Notes: generated by a model not told the origin, from the letters alone. A DNA stretch of 60,665 nucleotides from Streptomyces sp. 8K308 (GCF_004348315.1 NZ_SMKC01000008.1:1-60665); one strand, 5' to 3'. Shown: positions 45,683 through 54,230, numbered from the stretch's first letter. A program made the numbers and translations.

Positions 45683-46161
45683 GTGACGGTCGACGGCCTC
45701 GACGTCTTCTACCGCGAGACCGGCGATCCCGGCTGGCCGACCCTGGCGCTGCTCGACAGGCGCGGCCCCGACCGCTTCGCCCTCTATCTCCAGGACCACG
45801 GGGCCGCCATCGGCCGGCGTGCCCGCCGACCGGATGGACCGCATCGCCCCGAGACCTGGCTGCTCGACCAGGCGGGGCTCGACCGACCAGGCAACGACGC
45901 GATCCAGCTCCAGCTCTTCTGGGACTACCAGTTCAACCCGGACGGCTACCTGGACTTCCAGCGGCCGCCGACGCTCCTGACCTGGGCCGGAACGACGAGA
46001 TCTCCGGCCCCGCCGGCGCCGAGGCGTTCCCGCGCGACCTGCCCGAGGCGGAACTGCACCCGCTGGACGCCGGCCACTTCGCGCTGGAGACCCACGGTCC
46101 CGAGATCACCGCGCTGGTGCGCACGTTCCCGCGTCGCGTTGACGACACCGCCGCAGGGTGA
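45683..46161 (+). pseudogene. Remnant of an alpha/beta hydrolase (epoxide hydrolase/haloalkane dehalogenase type)
   Basis: Pieces of one hydrolase are spread over two frames. Frame 1 reads VTVDGLDVFYRETGDPGWPTLALL, then jumps to DRFALYLQDHGAAIG, lacking the usual HGFP oxyanion segment, then LLDQAGLDRPGNDAIQLQLFWDY. After about 45984 the sequence continues only in another frame as GRNDEISGPAGAEAFPRDLP and LDAGHFALETHGPEITALV, which contains the catalytic His region. At least two internal deletions and a frameshift are needed to explain this. It is divergent from the TetR remnant, and its end overlaps the convergent serine hydrolase gene by 56 bp. Confidence 0.78.
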
Positions 46162-47602
46162 CACAGCCGCACACCAGTCGGGTCGCCGCCACGGCCAGCC
46201 CCGCGGCGGCGACGGTGACCAGCAGCCAGCCCACGTCGGGGGCCCACAGCCGGATGGTCCCGAGGCCGACGCCGAGCGCCTGCGGCGTGCCGGCCACCGC
46301 GAGGTGGGCGAGCGCGAGGCCGCCGAGCGCCCAGGAGGCCGTGCCGGCGACGATCCCGGCCCGCCCGCGCCGCCCGGCGGCCGGGCGGAACAGCCGGTAG
46401 CAGGACCAGAGGACTACCACGGCGGCGCCGAGCACGATCGCGGTGAGCACGGCCAGGGCCAGCGGGTAGGTGAAGTCGCCCGACACCGGCTCGGGTTGTC
46501 CGCCCGCCAGCATCCGGGCCGCGCCCAGCACGGTCCCGACCAGTTCGGCGTCCTGGAAGTAGCCGTAGGCGTTTCCCAGGACGACGACGCCGCGTTTCAA
46601 CTCGGGCAGCAGCACCACGCCGGCGAAGTAGCCGGGCGACGCCCCGGTGTGCCAGACCATGCCGGTGTCGAGGTCCGCGTTGCGTTCGTCGACCCGCCAG
46701 CCGAGGCCGTACCGCACGGTGTCGCCGACGCGCGCGGCGCCGCTGTGCGTCGCGGCCACGGAGTCGGCGTCGAGCACCCGCTCCGTCCCGTAACTACCGC
46801 CGTTCAGCTGGGCCATGGCGAAGTGCGCCAGGTCCTCGACCGTGCCGCCCAGGTAGCCGTAGCTCGCCCCGGTCTCGTCGTAGCGCGGCGCGACGCCGAC
46901 CGGCCGGCCGTAGACGTAGCCGTGGCCGTCGGGGAGCGCGGCGGCCCGCGCCTCCCCGGGCGAGGTGAGGGCGCCGTCCATGTCGAGCGGGTCGAGAACG
47001 CGCTCACGCAGGTACGCGCCGAACGCCTGCCCGCTGACGGCCTCCACGACCGCCCCCAGCAGCAGGTAGTTGGCGCTGGAGTACTCGAACCGCTCCCCCG
47101 GCGGGAACAGCGGCGCCACGTCGGCCAGTTCGGCGACGGCCTCGCCGTACGGGTCCCGGCGCCGCTCGAACCGGTCGGTGACGCCCGTCTCCCCCGGTAT
47201 GCCGCTGGTCTGGTCGAGCAGCTGCCGCACGGTGATGTCGCCGCCGGCGCCGCCGGCCAGGGTGAAGTCAGGCAGGTGGGCGCGGACCGGCTCGTCGAGC
47301 TCGACCGCTCCGTCCTCGACCAGGGCCATGACCGCCGTCGCCGTCACCGGCTTGGAGACCGAACCCCACAGGAAGGGCGTGGCCTCGGTGACCGGCTCCC
47401 CGTCCCCGGACTCTCCCCAGACGCCGACGCGCTCGATCGCCTCGGGCGTGACGACGGCGTAGGCCACGCCCGGCGTCTCGCTGGCCGCCGTCCGCTCCCG
47501 CAGGTAGGCGTCGATGTCGGTCGGCTGTTCCGTGGCGGGCGCGGCCGCCCCCAGGGTCAGCACGGCGACGAGTGCGGCGGTCACGGGCAGGCGAAGTCTC
47601 AT
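46106..47602 (-). CDS. Serine hydrolase (beta-lactamase/D-alanyl carboxypeptidase-like) with C-terminal membrane segments
   Basis: 498 residues from ATG 47602. Residues 1-22 are a signal peptide (RLRLPVTAALVAVLTLGAAAPA). Residues 25-350 form the serine beta-lactamase-like domain with SVSK (the SxxK catalytic pair), YSSAN in the YxN position and HTGASPG for the KTG-like motif. Residues 375-485 contain three or four hydrophobic segments that anchor it. Such proteins may act as esterases or peptidases on the outer face. The open frame extends 26 codons upstream, but that part covers the operator and has no signal character. It is divergent from the TetR gene and shares the operator region 47621-47670 with it. 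Confidence 0.9.
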   Translation of the reverse strand: MRLRLPVTAALVAVLTLGAAAPATEQPTDIDAYLRERTAASETPGVAYAVVTPEAIERVGVWGESGDGEPVTEATPFLWGSVSKPVTATAVMALVEDGAVELDEPVRAHLPDFTLAGGAGGDITVRQLLDQTSGIPGETGVTDRFERRRDPYGEAVAELADVAPLFPPGERFEYSSANYLLLGAVVEAVSGQAFGAYLRERVLDPLDMDGALTSPGEARAAALPDGHGYVYGRPVGVAPRYDETGASYGYLGGTVEDLAHFAMAQLNGGSYGTERVLDADSVAATHSGAARVGDTVRYGLGWRVDERNADLDTGMVWHTGASPGYFAGVVLLPELKRGVVVLGNAYGYFQDAELVGTVLGAARMLAGGQPEPVSGDFTYPLALAVLTAIVLGAAVVVLWSCYRLFRPAAGRRGRAGIVAGTASWALGGLALAHLAVAGTPQALGVGLGTIRLWAPDVGWLLVTVAAAGLAVAATRLVCGCVTLRRCRQRDAGTCAPAR

Positions 47603-47620
47603 GTGGCCCCCAACGTTGAG

Positions 47621-47670
47621 ATAACCATATGGGCATACGGTTATGAGGGACCATACACTGATACGGTTAT
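47621..47670. promoter_or_regulatory. TetR operator region between serine hydrolase and TetR genes
   Basis: A 24-bp near-perfect palindrome at 47621-47644 consists of ATAACCATATG, GG, CATACGGTTAT; only one pair of positions differs between arms. The right arm ATACGGTTAT recurs at 47661-47670, preceded by ACCATACAC, giving a second, less symmetric site. Both lie in the 71-bp gap between divergent starts, so the TetR protein probably represses both genes. Confidence 0.8.
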
Positions 47671-47673
47671 GGC

Positions 47674-48321
47674 GTGGCACGCACCGCAGACCATGACCTC
47701 CGCCGCCGGGAGATCGCCGGCGCCGTGCGGCGGCTCGTGGCCACCGCGGGCCTGGACGAGGCGACCGTGGCCAATGTGGCCAGGGAGGCCGGATTCTCCG
47801 TCGGCCTCGTGCAGCACTACTTCAGGAGCAAGGACGAACTCCTGCTCTTCGCCTACCGCCAGGTGACGGCGGCCATCCACGACCGGGTGGCGGCACGCAT
47901 CGCCGATGGGGTCACGCGGCGACGGACGATCTCGGCCGTCCTCTTCGACAGCCTGCTCGAGCTGCTCCCCCTCGACGACGAACGCCGGGGCGAGTACCGG
48001 GTCGCACGCGCCTTCCGGGGCCGCGCCCTGGACGACGACACGCTCGCCGAGGTGGCGAGGGCGGGAGCGGCGGACCTCGGGGACCAGCTGTCCACCGCCG
48101 TCCACAACGGCAAGGAGTGCGGCGAGGTCGAACCGGACCTCGACCCCGCGCTGGCCGCCGTCCGGATCGCGGCCCTCGTGGACGGCCTGGCAGAACAGCT
48201 CTACCTGGATCCCAACCGCGGCGTCGGCGACCGCACGCTGCGGACGACCGCGGAAGACCTCGTCCGGGAGTGTCTGGACCACGTCTTCACCGGCGAGTGC
48301 CGGCAGTACCGCAGGGGCTGA
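47674..48321 (+). CDS. TetR-family transcriptional regulator
   Basis: 215 residues. The helix-turn-helix is at residues 10-56 (RRREIAGAVRRLVATAGLDEATVANVAREAGFSVGLVQHYFRSKDELL), followed by an all-helical ligand-binding domain of the BetI/TetR_C_6 type (ALVDGLAEQLYLDP near 170). The GTG at 47674 is four bases after the second operator, so the transcript has a very short leader. Its target is almost certainly itself and the divergent serine hydrolase. The ligand is unknown. Confidence 0.92.
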   Translation: MARTADHDLRRREIAGAVRRLVATAGLDEATVANVAREAGFSVGLVQHYFRSKDELLLFAYRQVTAAIHDRVAARIADGVTRRRTISAVLFDSLLELLPLDDERRGEYRVARAFRGRALDDDTLAEVARAGAADLGDQLSTAVHNGKECGEVEPDLDPALAAVRIAALVDGLAEQLYLDPNRGVGDRTLRTTAEDLVRECLDHVFTGECRQYRRG

Positions 48322-48417
48322 GCGGGCGATGAGTTCCGGCCGGGGCGCGAGTCCTCTCTGGTGACCGTCGCGGGGCGTCGCACGACGCCGCCCGGCACGA
48401 GACACACGGAGGACACC

Positions 48418-49200
48418 ATGACGACCACGCCCGACGACTCGACCACCGCGCTGACCGGCCGCCCGCCCGTCGTCGACCTCGCCACCTGGCAGGCCGCGCG
48501 GGACGCGCTGCTGGTCCGAGAGAAGGCCAACACCCGCGAGGGCGACGCCCTCGCCGCGGCCCGCCGCCGGCTGCCGATGGTGGAGTTCGACGGGGCGGTC
48601 GAGGTCGTCGGACCGGAAGGACCGGTCCCGTTCCTCGACCTGTTCCAGGGCCGCGACGAGCTCGTGGTCTACAAGCACATGTGGTACGACGGCGCGCCGC
48701 ACCAGGGGCAGTGCGAGGGCTGCACCACCACGGCCTGGCACCTCAACGACGCCGTCTACCTCAACGCCCGCGGCGTCTCGTTCGCCGTCCTGACCACGGG
48801 TCGCTGGGAAGAGGTGGCCTCCTACGTCGAGTTCATGGGCTACACCCAGCCCTGGTACTCGGTGCGCGAGTTGGACGAGCCGGTCGGCGGCGAGATGGGC
48901 TACCTCACCTGCTTCCTGCGCGACGGCGACCGCGTGTTCCTCACCTACTCCACCACGGGCCGCGGCAACGAGCGGGTCAACGGGTCCATGGGGCTGCTCG
49001 ACATGACGCCCTACGGCCGCGGCGAGGCGTGGGAGGACAAGCCCGAGGGCTGGCCCGAGGGCCGGGAAGCGTGCTGGTCCTGGCGCTCGGACGCGGAGGG
49101 GAACGCCACCTGGGGCCCGACCAGCCGCCCCGTGCCCCAGTGGACCCGCCCCGGCGCGACCCCCGTGGAGACCCTGGGACGGCACGGCCACTGCCACTGA
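48418..49200 (+). CDS. DUF899 thioredoxin-fold-like protein
   Basis: 260 residues. The family pattern is clear: AARDALLVREKANTREGDALAAARRRLPMV, FLDLFQGRDELVVYKHMWYDG, and the Cys pair in QCEGCTTTAWH (residues about 100-106), followed by a conserved WYSVRELD and TYSTTGRG. DUF899 proteins share the thioredoxin-like fold and are often annotated as dithiol-disulfide isomerase-like, but no reaction is established. ATG 48418 is preceded by GGAGG, preferred over an in-frame upstream GTG. It lies about 100 bp behind the TetR gene on the same strand and may be co-transcribed. Confidence 0.88.
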   Translation: MTTTPDDSTTALTGRPPVVDLATWQAARDALLVREKANTREGDALAAARRRLPMVEFDGAVEVVGPEGPVPFLDLFQGRDELVVYKHMWYDGAPHQGQCEGCTTTAWHLNDAVYLNARGVSFAVLTTGRWEEVASYVEFMGYTQPWYSVRELDEPVGGEMGYLTCFLRDGDRVFLTYSTTGRGNERVNGSMGLLDMTPYGRGEAWEDKPEGWPEGREACWSWRSDAEGNATWGPTSRPVPQWTRPGATPVETLGRHGHCH

Positions 49201-49207
49201 CGCGCGT

Positions 49208-49747
49208 TCACCACCGCCGGCGCACGGTGGCTTTGGGGCCGGTCACCAGGCTCGCCGGCGGCACGTCGTCGGCCACGACCGCGCCGGCGGCCACCACGGC
49301 GTCACGGCCGATGCTGACGCCGGGCAGGATCGTGGCACCGGCGCCGATCCACACGTTCTCCGCCACGTCGATGGGCCCGCCGGTCAGGTACCGCCGCCGC
49401 TCCCCGGGATCGACCGGGTGGCCGACGGTGATGAACGTGACCTTCGGGCCGACCATCACGCGCTCGCCGAGCCGTATGCCGGCGTAGTCGAGGAATGTGC
49501 AGTTCTGGTTGATGAACACGCGCTCGGCGAGGTCGAGGCGGAGACCGTGCTCCGTGTAGAAGGGCGGGTAGATCGTGACCCCCGACGGCAGCGGCCTGCC
49601 GAGGATCCGCGCGAACAGCTCCGCCCTGCCCGCCTCGTCCTCGAAGGGGAGGACGTTCAGGCGGGAGGTGAGCTCGGTGACCCGCAGGACCCTCGCGGCC
49701 ATCGCCTGGAACTCGGCGCTGTGGATGCGCATGAGACGGTCGTTCAC
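49208..49747 (-). CDS. Maltose/galactoside O-acetyltransferase-like (left-handed beta helix)
   Basis: 179 residues. An N-terminal helical part (residues 1-50, LLxxLNVLPFEDEAGRAELFARILG) is followed by hexapeptide repeats forming a left-handed beta helix, with FINQNCTFLDYAGIRLGERVMVGPKVTF, the catalytic His in TVGHPVDP and the CoA-binding turns VWIGAGATILPGVSIGRDAVVAAGAVV. It transfers acetyl from acetyl-CoA to a sugar or related hydroxyl. The GTG at 49747 overlaps the LysR stop codon (GTGA), implying coupled translation; an ATG five codons later is also possible. Confidence 0.87.
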   Translation of the reverse strand: MNDRLMRIHSAEFQAMAARVLRVTELTSRLNVLPFEDEAGRAELFARILGRPLPSGVTIYPPFYTEHGLRLDLAERVFINQNCTFLDYAGIRLGERVMVGPKVTFITVGHPVDPGERRRYLTGGPIDVAENVWIGAGATILPGVSIGRDAVVAAGAVVADDVPPASLVTGPKATVRRRW

Positions 49748-50676
49748 GGCCTCGTCCCCCAGGACGGGAGCCAGACCGGCTCGGGGAGCCTGGGCAGGCT
49801 TTCGAGGTGGGTGATGAGTCCCCGAAGTCCCGGATGGGGATTCGTCCTGGGGAGGAGGAGCGACAGCGGGTACGCGAGGGTCGGGTTCACGATGGGGATG
49901 CGGCGCAGGTCGTGGTTGGTCGGCCAGAGGTACCGGTCGCGCGCCCCGACGAGGGTGGCCACGTCCGCGGATTCGGCGAGGACATCCAGGAGTACCTCGT
50001 CCCCGAAGTGCGGGCCCGCCGCGTCGACGCGCAGGTCGAACGCGGTGGCGAGCTGGTCGTAGAACTCCGCCCATTCGCTCTTCGGCGCGATGCCGGGCAC
50101 CCAGATCCGGTGCCTGCGCAGCTGTGATGGCGTCAGGCCGCGTGCGGAGGCGAGCGGATGTCTCGGGCCGACGAGAAGTTCGAGCGGGGAGTCGAACGCG
50201 CGGATCATCCGCACGTCGGGCGGCAGCGCGGCCGGGTCGGTGATGGTGCGGAACGAGGCGTCGACATCGCCCGCTTCGACGGCGGCGAGCGCCACGCGTG
50301 GGTCGTCGACCCGGAGGGTCACCACGTCGAGATCGGTTCCGGGACGCGACCGCCAGTACTCGTGCAGGACGACGGCCTGCGCGCTGCGCAGGCCGAGCAC
50401 GTCGAGCCGCAGCGCCCGAGAGCCCGGCCTGACCGCGGCGACGGCGCGCTCCACACCCGCGACGATGCTCCGCGCGTGGGGCAGGAACGCCTGGCCGTCG
50501 AGCGTCAGCTCGATCCCCCGGACGGCACGCGCGAACAGCCGAACCTCCAACTCGCGCTCCAGGGCGGCGATCCGCTTGGAGACGGCCTGCGGAGTCACGC
50601 CCAGCTCGTCGGCCGCGAGCTGGAACTGCCCGAGCTCTGCCGCCCGGACGAAGGATCGCAATGCCTCGGTGTCCAC
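49744..50676 (-). CDS. LysR-family transcriptional regulator
   Basis: 310 residues from GTG 50676: VDTEALRSFVRAAELGQFQLAADELGVTPQAVSKRIAALERELEVRLFAR is the LysR winged helix, and residues 90-290 are the substrate-binding domain. The frame is open 81 codons further upstream, but that Ser/Pro/His-rich part crosses the divergent promoter region and was dropped. It is coupled to the acetyltransferase and divergent from the PL8-like lyase gene 130 bp away, which is its most likely target. The inducer is unknown. Confidence 0.9.
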   Translation of the reverse strand: MDTEALRSFVRAAELGQFQLAADELGVTPQAVSKRIAALERELEVRLFARAVRGIELTLDGQAFLPHARSIVAGVERAVAAVRPGSRALRLDVLGLRSAQAVVLHEYWRSRPGTDLDVVTLRVDDPRVALAAVEAGDVDASFRTITDPAALPPDVRMIRAFDSPLELLVGPRHPLASARGLTPSQLRRHRIWVPGIAPKSEWAEFYDQLATAFDLRVDAAGPHFGDEVLLDVLAESADVATLVGARDRYLWPTNHDLRRIPIVNPTLAYPLSLLLPRTNPHPGLRGLITHLESLPRLPEPVWLPSWGTRP

Positions 50677-50806
50677 GGCCGCAGCGTATGCGTGCCCAAC
50701 TGATCGTTGTGGCTCGCGGAGGATGGGTTGTTCGTCCCCTCCTGAGTGCGGATGCCCGGTGAAAACCGGATGCGGCTTGGCGTCGTGCGACGAGAGGGTG
50801 CTGGGC

Positions 50807-52588
50807 ATGCCCGGACTCGACACCGTTCGCACCCGCCTGTGCCGCGAGCTGTTGGCCGCCGAGCCGCCGGACGTCACGCGGCTCGATCGGCTGGCCGACA
50901 CGCTGAAGGACGACGGCACCTGGCCCGACGTCGACTACACCGCTCCGGAGGGCGTGGAGTGGCCGGCACTCGCCCATGTGAGCCGCGCCCGGTCGATGGC
51001 CGGCTCGACGGCTCACCACGGCCAGGCTCTGCGGGCGTTGGACGGCTGGCGGCAGCTCGGGATCCGGGCCGCGAACTGGTGGTACAACGAGATCGGCGTT
51101 CCGCAGAACGTCGGCGACGCCCTGCTCCTGCTGCGCGACCAACTCGACGCGGAGCAACGTGAGCAGTGGGGCGACTGGCTCGGGAACTCCGCCGGTCCCG
51201 TCGAGATGACCGGGCAGAACATCATCTGGCGTGCGGGCGTCGAACTACGGCGCGCCGTCCTGGTCGAGGACACCGACCTGCTCGCCGCCGCGGTCGCCCG
51301 CATGGCGTCGGTGCTCCGCCCGACCCGGGACGAGGGCATCCAGGACGACCTGAGTTTCCACCACCACGGACCACTGCCCTACGCCGGCGGCTACGGCGCC
51401 TCGCTCGTCACCACCGTCGTCCCGTGGGTCCAGGCGGTGCACGGCACGCCGTGGGCGTTCGACGAGCCGAAGGTGCGGCTGCTGGTCGACTACCTCCTCG
51501 ACGGCCAGCAGTGGGCCCTACACGGCGACGGCTACGACTTCACGCTGATGGGGCGCGAGGTCAGCCGTGCGACCGCGCACCGGGCCGGCGGCCCCCTGCG
51601 GGAGGCGCTGCGGCGGCTGCTGACCACCGATCCGCCCAGGTCGGCGGAGTTGGCGGCCCTCGAACGACGCCTGGCGCGGCTGGCGGCCGGTGGCCGCGCC
51701 GAGGGCGGCCCTGTGGGTTGTCGGTACTACCCTCGCTCCGACTATCTGGCGCACCGCGGGCCCGGCTGGTCGGTCTCGGTGCGGATGTCCTCGACCCGGA
51801 CCATCCCGTCCGAGAGCATCAACGGCGAGAACCTGCGGGGACGTCACCTGGCCGACGGCGTCGCGACGATCCGGGTGGGCGACGCCTCGGACGACGGCTA
51901 CCGGGCCGTCCTCCCCCTGTGGGACTGGGCGTGCCTGCCCGGCACCACCGCAGAACAGCCGCCCGACCCCGCCGCGCTCCTCCCCCGCCCCGGCGACCGG
52001 CGCGGAGCCAGCGACGACGTCGCCGGATGGACCGACGGCCGCCTCGGCATCGCTCTGATGCGGCTGGCCGGCACCGACCGCGTCGACGACGGCTGGAAGG
52101 CCTGGTTCTGCTTCGACGACATGGTGATCGCCCTCGGCGCGGACATCACGGCGCCGTCGGCGGAACACCGGGTGGTCACCACCCTCGACCAGCGGTTGGC
52201 CACCGGTCCTGTGACGACCGGGGCGGGCTTCACCCACCAGGGGCGGATCGGATACATCCCGCTGACCGCACACCCCGGCGTGTTCTCCCACACCCGCCCC
52301 CGCACCGGCCGTTGGTCCGACATCACCCGGGACGGCGAAGCCACACCGCTGACGGCGGACGTCTTCCACATCGGCGTCGACCACGGCCCCGCGCCGCGAG
52401 GCGCCGCGTACGCCTGGCTCGTCCTGCCCGACACCGACGCGGAGACGACCAGCCGGCGCGCCACGCGACCGGGCGTCACCGTGCTCGCGAACACCGCCAC
52501 GCTGCAGGCCGTCCGCTGCCACCGCACCGGCATCACGCTCACCGCCCGGCACGACGCCACCGGCATGACGCTGGGTACGACACCCTAG
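50807..52588 (+). CDS. Polysaccharide lyase family 8-like protein without signal peptide
   Basis: 593 residues. PL8 (hyaluronate/chondroitin/xanthan lyase) marks are NWWYNEIGVPQNVGDALLLL near 95, TGQNIIWRAGVELRRAVL near 140, the catalytic His region in DLSFHHHGPLPYAGGYG near 185, a Tyr/Arg segment GYDFTLMGREVSRAT near 245, then the beta-sandwich start SESINGENLRGRHLADGV near 340 and WDWACLPGTT near 375. Family members are usually 750-1,000 residues and secreted; this one is shorter and starts MPGLDTVRTRLCRELL with no signal peptide, so it may be cytoplasmic and act on imported oligosaccharides. ATG 50807 has GAGAGGG upstream. It is divergent from the LysR gene; the nearby acetyltransferase fits a carbohydrate theme. 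Confidence 0.8.
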   Translation: MPGLDTVRTRLCRELLAAEPPDVTRLDRLADTLKDDGTWPDVDYTAPEGVEWPALAHVSRARSMAGSTAHHGQALRALDGWRQLGIRAANWWYNEIGVPQNVGDALLLLRDQLDAEQREQWGDWLGNSAGPVEMTGQNIIWRAGVELRRAVLVEDTDLLAAAVARMASVLRPTRDEGIQDDLSFHHHGPLPYAGGYGASLVTTVVPWVQAVHGTPWAFDEPKVRLLVDYLLDGQQWALHGDGYDFTLMGREVSRATAHRAGGPLREALRRLLTTDPPRSAELAALERRLARLAAGGRAEGGPVGCRYYPRSDYLAHRGPGWSVSVRMSSTRTIPSESINGENLRGRHLADGVATIRVGDASDDGYRAVLPLWDWACLPGTTAEQPPDPAALLPRPGDRRGASDDVAGWTDGRLGIALMRLAGTDRVDDGWKAWFCFDDMVIALGADITAPSAEHRVVTTLDQRLATGPVTTGAGFTHQGRIGYIPLTAHPGVFSHTRPRTGRWSDITRDGEATPLTADVFHIGVDHGPAPRGAAYAWLVLPDTDAETTSRRATRPGVTVLANTATLQAVRCHRTGITLTARHDATGMTLGTTP

Positions 52589-52868
52589 GCCGGCGGCTGG
52601 TCCCCTGGTATCGGGGCCAGTTGCAGTCCACGGCGGTCGGCGGCCCAGCGACGTGCTCCAGCAGGAGTTGGCGGCTGGCCTCGTCGCGTTCCGCCTCCGG
52701 GACCAGCTGGTAGTGCTGGACCGCCGAGCGCAGCCGCGACCAGGCCTCGCCGCGAGCACGTGGCGCTCGGTGTCGTTGAAGAGCTGGCGGAACCCACCGA
52801 TGAAGACCGACACCCCGGCCAGGGAGGCGCCGCCGGCGACCAGCGCGCTCAGCTCGGTGACCAGGCAT
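52539..52868 (-). pseudogene. Frameshifted small hypothetical gene
   Basis: The ATG at 52868 shares a base with the stop of the upstream gene (TGATG). The first 38 residues in this frame are Arg-rich nonsense, while the adjacent frame reads a plausible membrane segment, LVTELSALVAGGASLAGVSV then FIGGFRQLFNDTERHVLAA. From about 52750 the first frame becomes protein-like again (GEAWSRLRSAVQHYQLVPEA, SRQLLLEHVAGPPTAVDCNW). Two compensating indels would restore one protein of about 90 residues. Its 3' end overlaps the convergent lyase gene. No family was recognised. Confidence 0.5.
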
Positions 52869-53323
52869 CACGGGATATCGGCACGCCATAGCGAACGTAC
52901 CGTCGCGTTGAGGAGTCTCACGTCGACGAACGGCGCGCTCTCGGTGGGCGCCGAGCGCCAGACCAACGGCCACGTGCCGCTCCCGGCGCGGAGCGCCGGA
53001 ACGCCGATGTAGGAGTAGCGTGCGTCGCCTCGGCTGAACGCCTCGGCCGGGTAAGGCCAACGGTAGCCACGGACGCTTCGGGGCGGCACGAGGAAGTACA
53101 TCCGCGACTCCCCGACGGCCTGGTGCACGATGGGCCCGGCCTCACGCCCCAACGCGTCGGCCACCTCGGGCCCACGCTCGCCGACGATCCGGACGGCGTC
53201 GAAGACGACGCCGACCATGCGCAGCGTGGTGCCGGTCACGGGCACCCAGTCCGGACGATAAGGAGATACCACCGGTTCGAGTTCATTTTCTCCGATCACG
53301 CCCACATCCTTTTCGGCCAGCAC
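52868..53323 (-). CDS. Conserved hypothetical protein
   Basis: A 151-residue protein with balanced composition. It contains WVPVTGTTLRMVGVVFDAVRIVGERG, a central VGESRMYFLVPPRSVRGYRWPYP and a C-terminal DVRLLNATVRSLWRADI. The pattern of a FDAVR segment followed by a YFLVPP strand resembles small Streptomyces proteins often encoded beside XRE regulators, but no function is known. The start is uncertain: GTG 53323 is the longest, and GTGs a few codons in are alternatives. It is divergent from the XRE regulator at 53385 and touches the following frameshifted gene. Confidence 0.6.
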   Translation of the reverse strand: MLAEKDVGVIGENELEPVVSPYRPDWVPVTGTTLRMVGVVFDAVRIVGERGPEVADALGREAGPIVHQAVGESRMYFLVPPRSVRGYRWPYPAEAFSRGDARYSYIGVPALRAGSGTWPLVWRSAPTESAPFVDVRLLNATVRSLWRADIP

Positions 53324-53384
53324 CTACGGTGACCAGAGGTGACGGGCCGACACCACAGCGTGTGCCACGCCACCTGGCCGGTGT

Positions 53385-54230
53385 GTGCGGCTGTGTGAAA
53401 CCTCGGGAGGGCGAGATGGCCGGGAAGAAGAACCAAAGCCTCGCGGACGACAGGTGTTCGGCGCGCTCCTGCGGGCGCTCCGCGAGTTCAACGACGTCAC
53501 GCCGGGACAGGCGGCGCTGATCGTGGGCTACTCGGAGTCCATGCTGGAGAAGATCGAACGCGGCGAGCGTAACGCGAGCCCGGAGTTCATCGACGAGCTG
53601 GAGAAACTGCTGGGTTTGCAGGGCGTTTTGTCTCCGACAGCAACCCGGCTCAGGGAGCAGCGGCACCCCGACTGGTTCGGCGAGTACGCGGACCGGGAGG
53701 GCGAGGCGGTCAGCCTCTGGTGCTACGACGCTCTGACCATCAAGGGACTCGTGCAGACGCGGAGCTACGCCCGCGCGGTACTGAGCGCCTACTCACCCAT
53801 GCTCGATGACGATGAGGTCGAGCGCCATGTACAAGCCCGAATGGACCGCCAGGAACTACTGGCTCGGAAACCGGCCGTGAACTTCTCGCAGGTCATCCTG
53901 GAGCTTGTTCTGCGGCAGCCGATCGGCGGCCCGCAAGTGATGCGGGAACAGTTGGAACGGTTGCTTGAGGTGTCGGCCATGCGCAACGCCTCGGTGCAGG
54001 TGATGCCGATGTCCTATACAGCCCATGCGGGGTTCGATGGCCCCTTCACGCTGCTCGAAACGCCGGATCGGGACTGGGTTGCCTACGTCGAAGGGCAACA
54101 CATCGGCCACGTCATCGATGACCGCACGCACGTCAGCGCCTTTCAAACGCGGTATGGCATGATCCGCTCGCAGGCCCTCAATCCAGAGGAATCCCGCAAG
54201 CTGATCGAGGAGATGATCCGCGAACTATGA
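53385..54230 (+). CDS. XRE-family regulator with DUF5753 domain; probable frameshift near its start
   Basis: The open frame gives 281 residues. A helix-turn-helix lies at about 25-75 (FGALLRALREFNDVTPGQAALIVGYSESMLEKIERGE), then DUF5753 at 95-275 (LWCYDALTIKGLVQTRSYARAVL, a RMDRQELL helix, VQVMPMSYTAHAGFDGPF). The first 22 residues are odd. The expected start, ATG 53416 behind a strong GGGAGGG, reads MAGKKNQSLADD but is in another frame and would stop after 34 residues; one base missing near 53450 would join it to RQVFGALLRALRE. Either a weak GTG (53385 or 53454) is used, or the gene is frameshifted in the strain or the assembly. The DUF397 partner overlaps its stop (ATGA). Confidence 0.78.
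   Translation: MRLCETSGGRDGREEEPKPRGRQVFGALLRALREFNDVTPGQAALIVGYSESMLEKIERGERNASPEFIDELEKLLGLQGVLSPTATRLREQRHPDWFGEYADREGEAVSLWCYDALTIKGLVQTRSYARAVLSAYSPMLDDDEVERHVQARMDRQELLARKPAVNFSQVILELVLRQPIGGPQVMREQLERLLEVSAMRNASVQVMPMSYTAHAGFDGPFTLLETPDRDWVAYVEGQHIGHVIDDRTHVSAFQTRYGMIRSQALNPEESRKLIEEMIREL

Noticed and set aside
45355..46161. Two intact small genes (100-residue protein and a hydrolase)
   Set aside because: Both lack essential parts of their families, and the hydrolase continues in another frame, so they were called pseudogenes.
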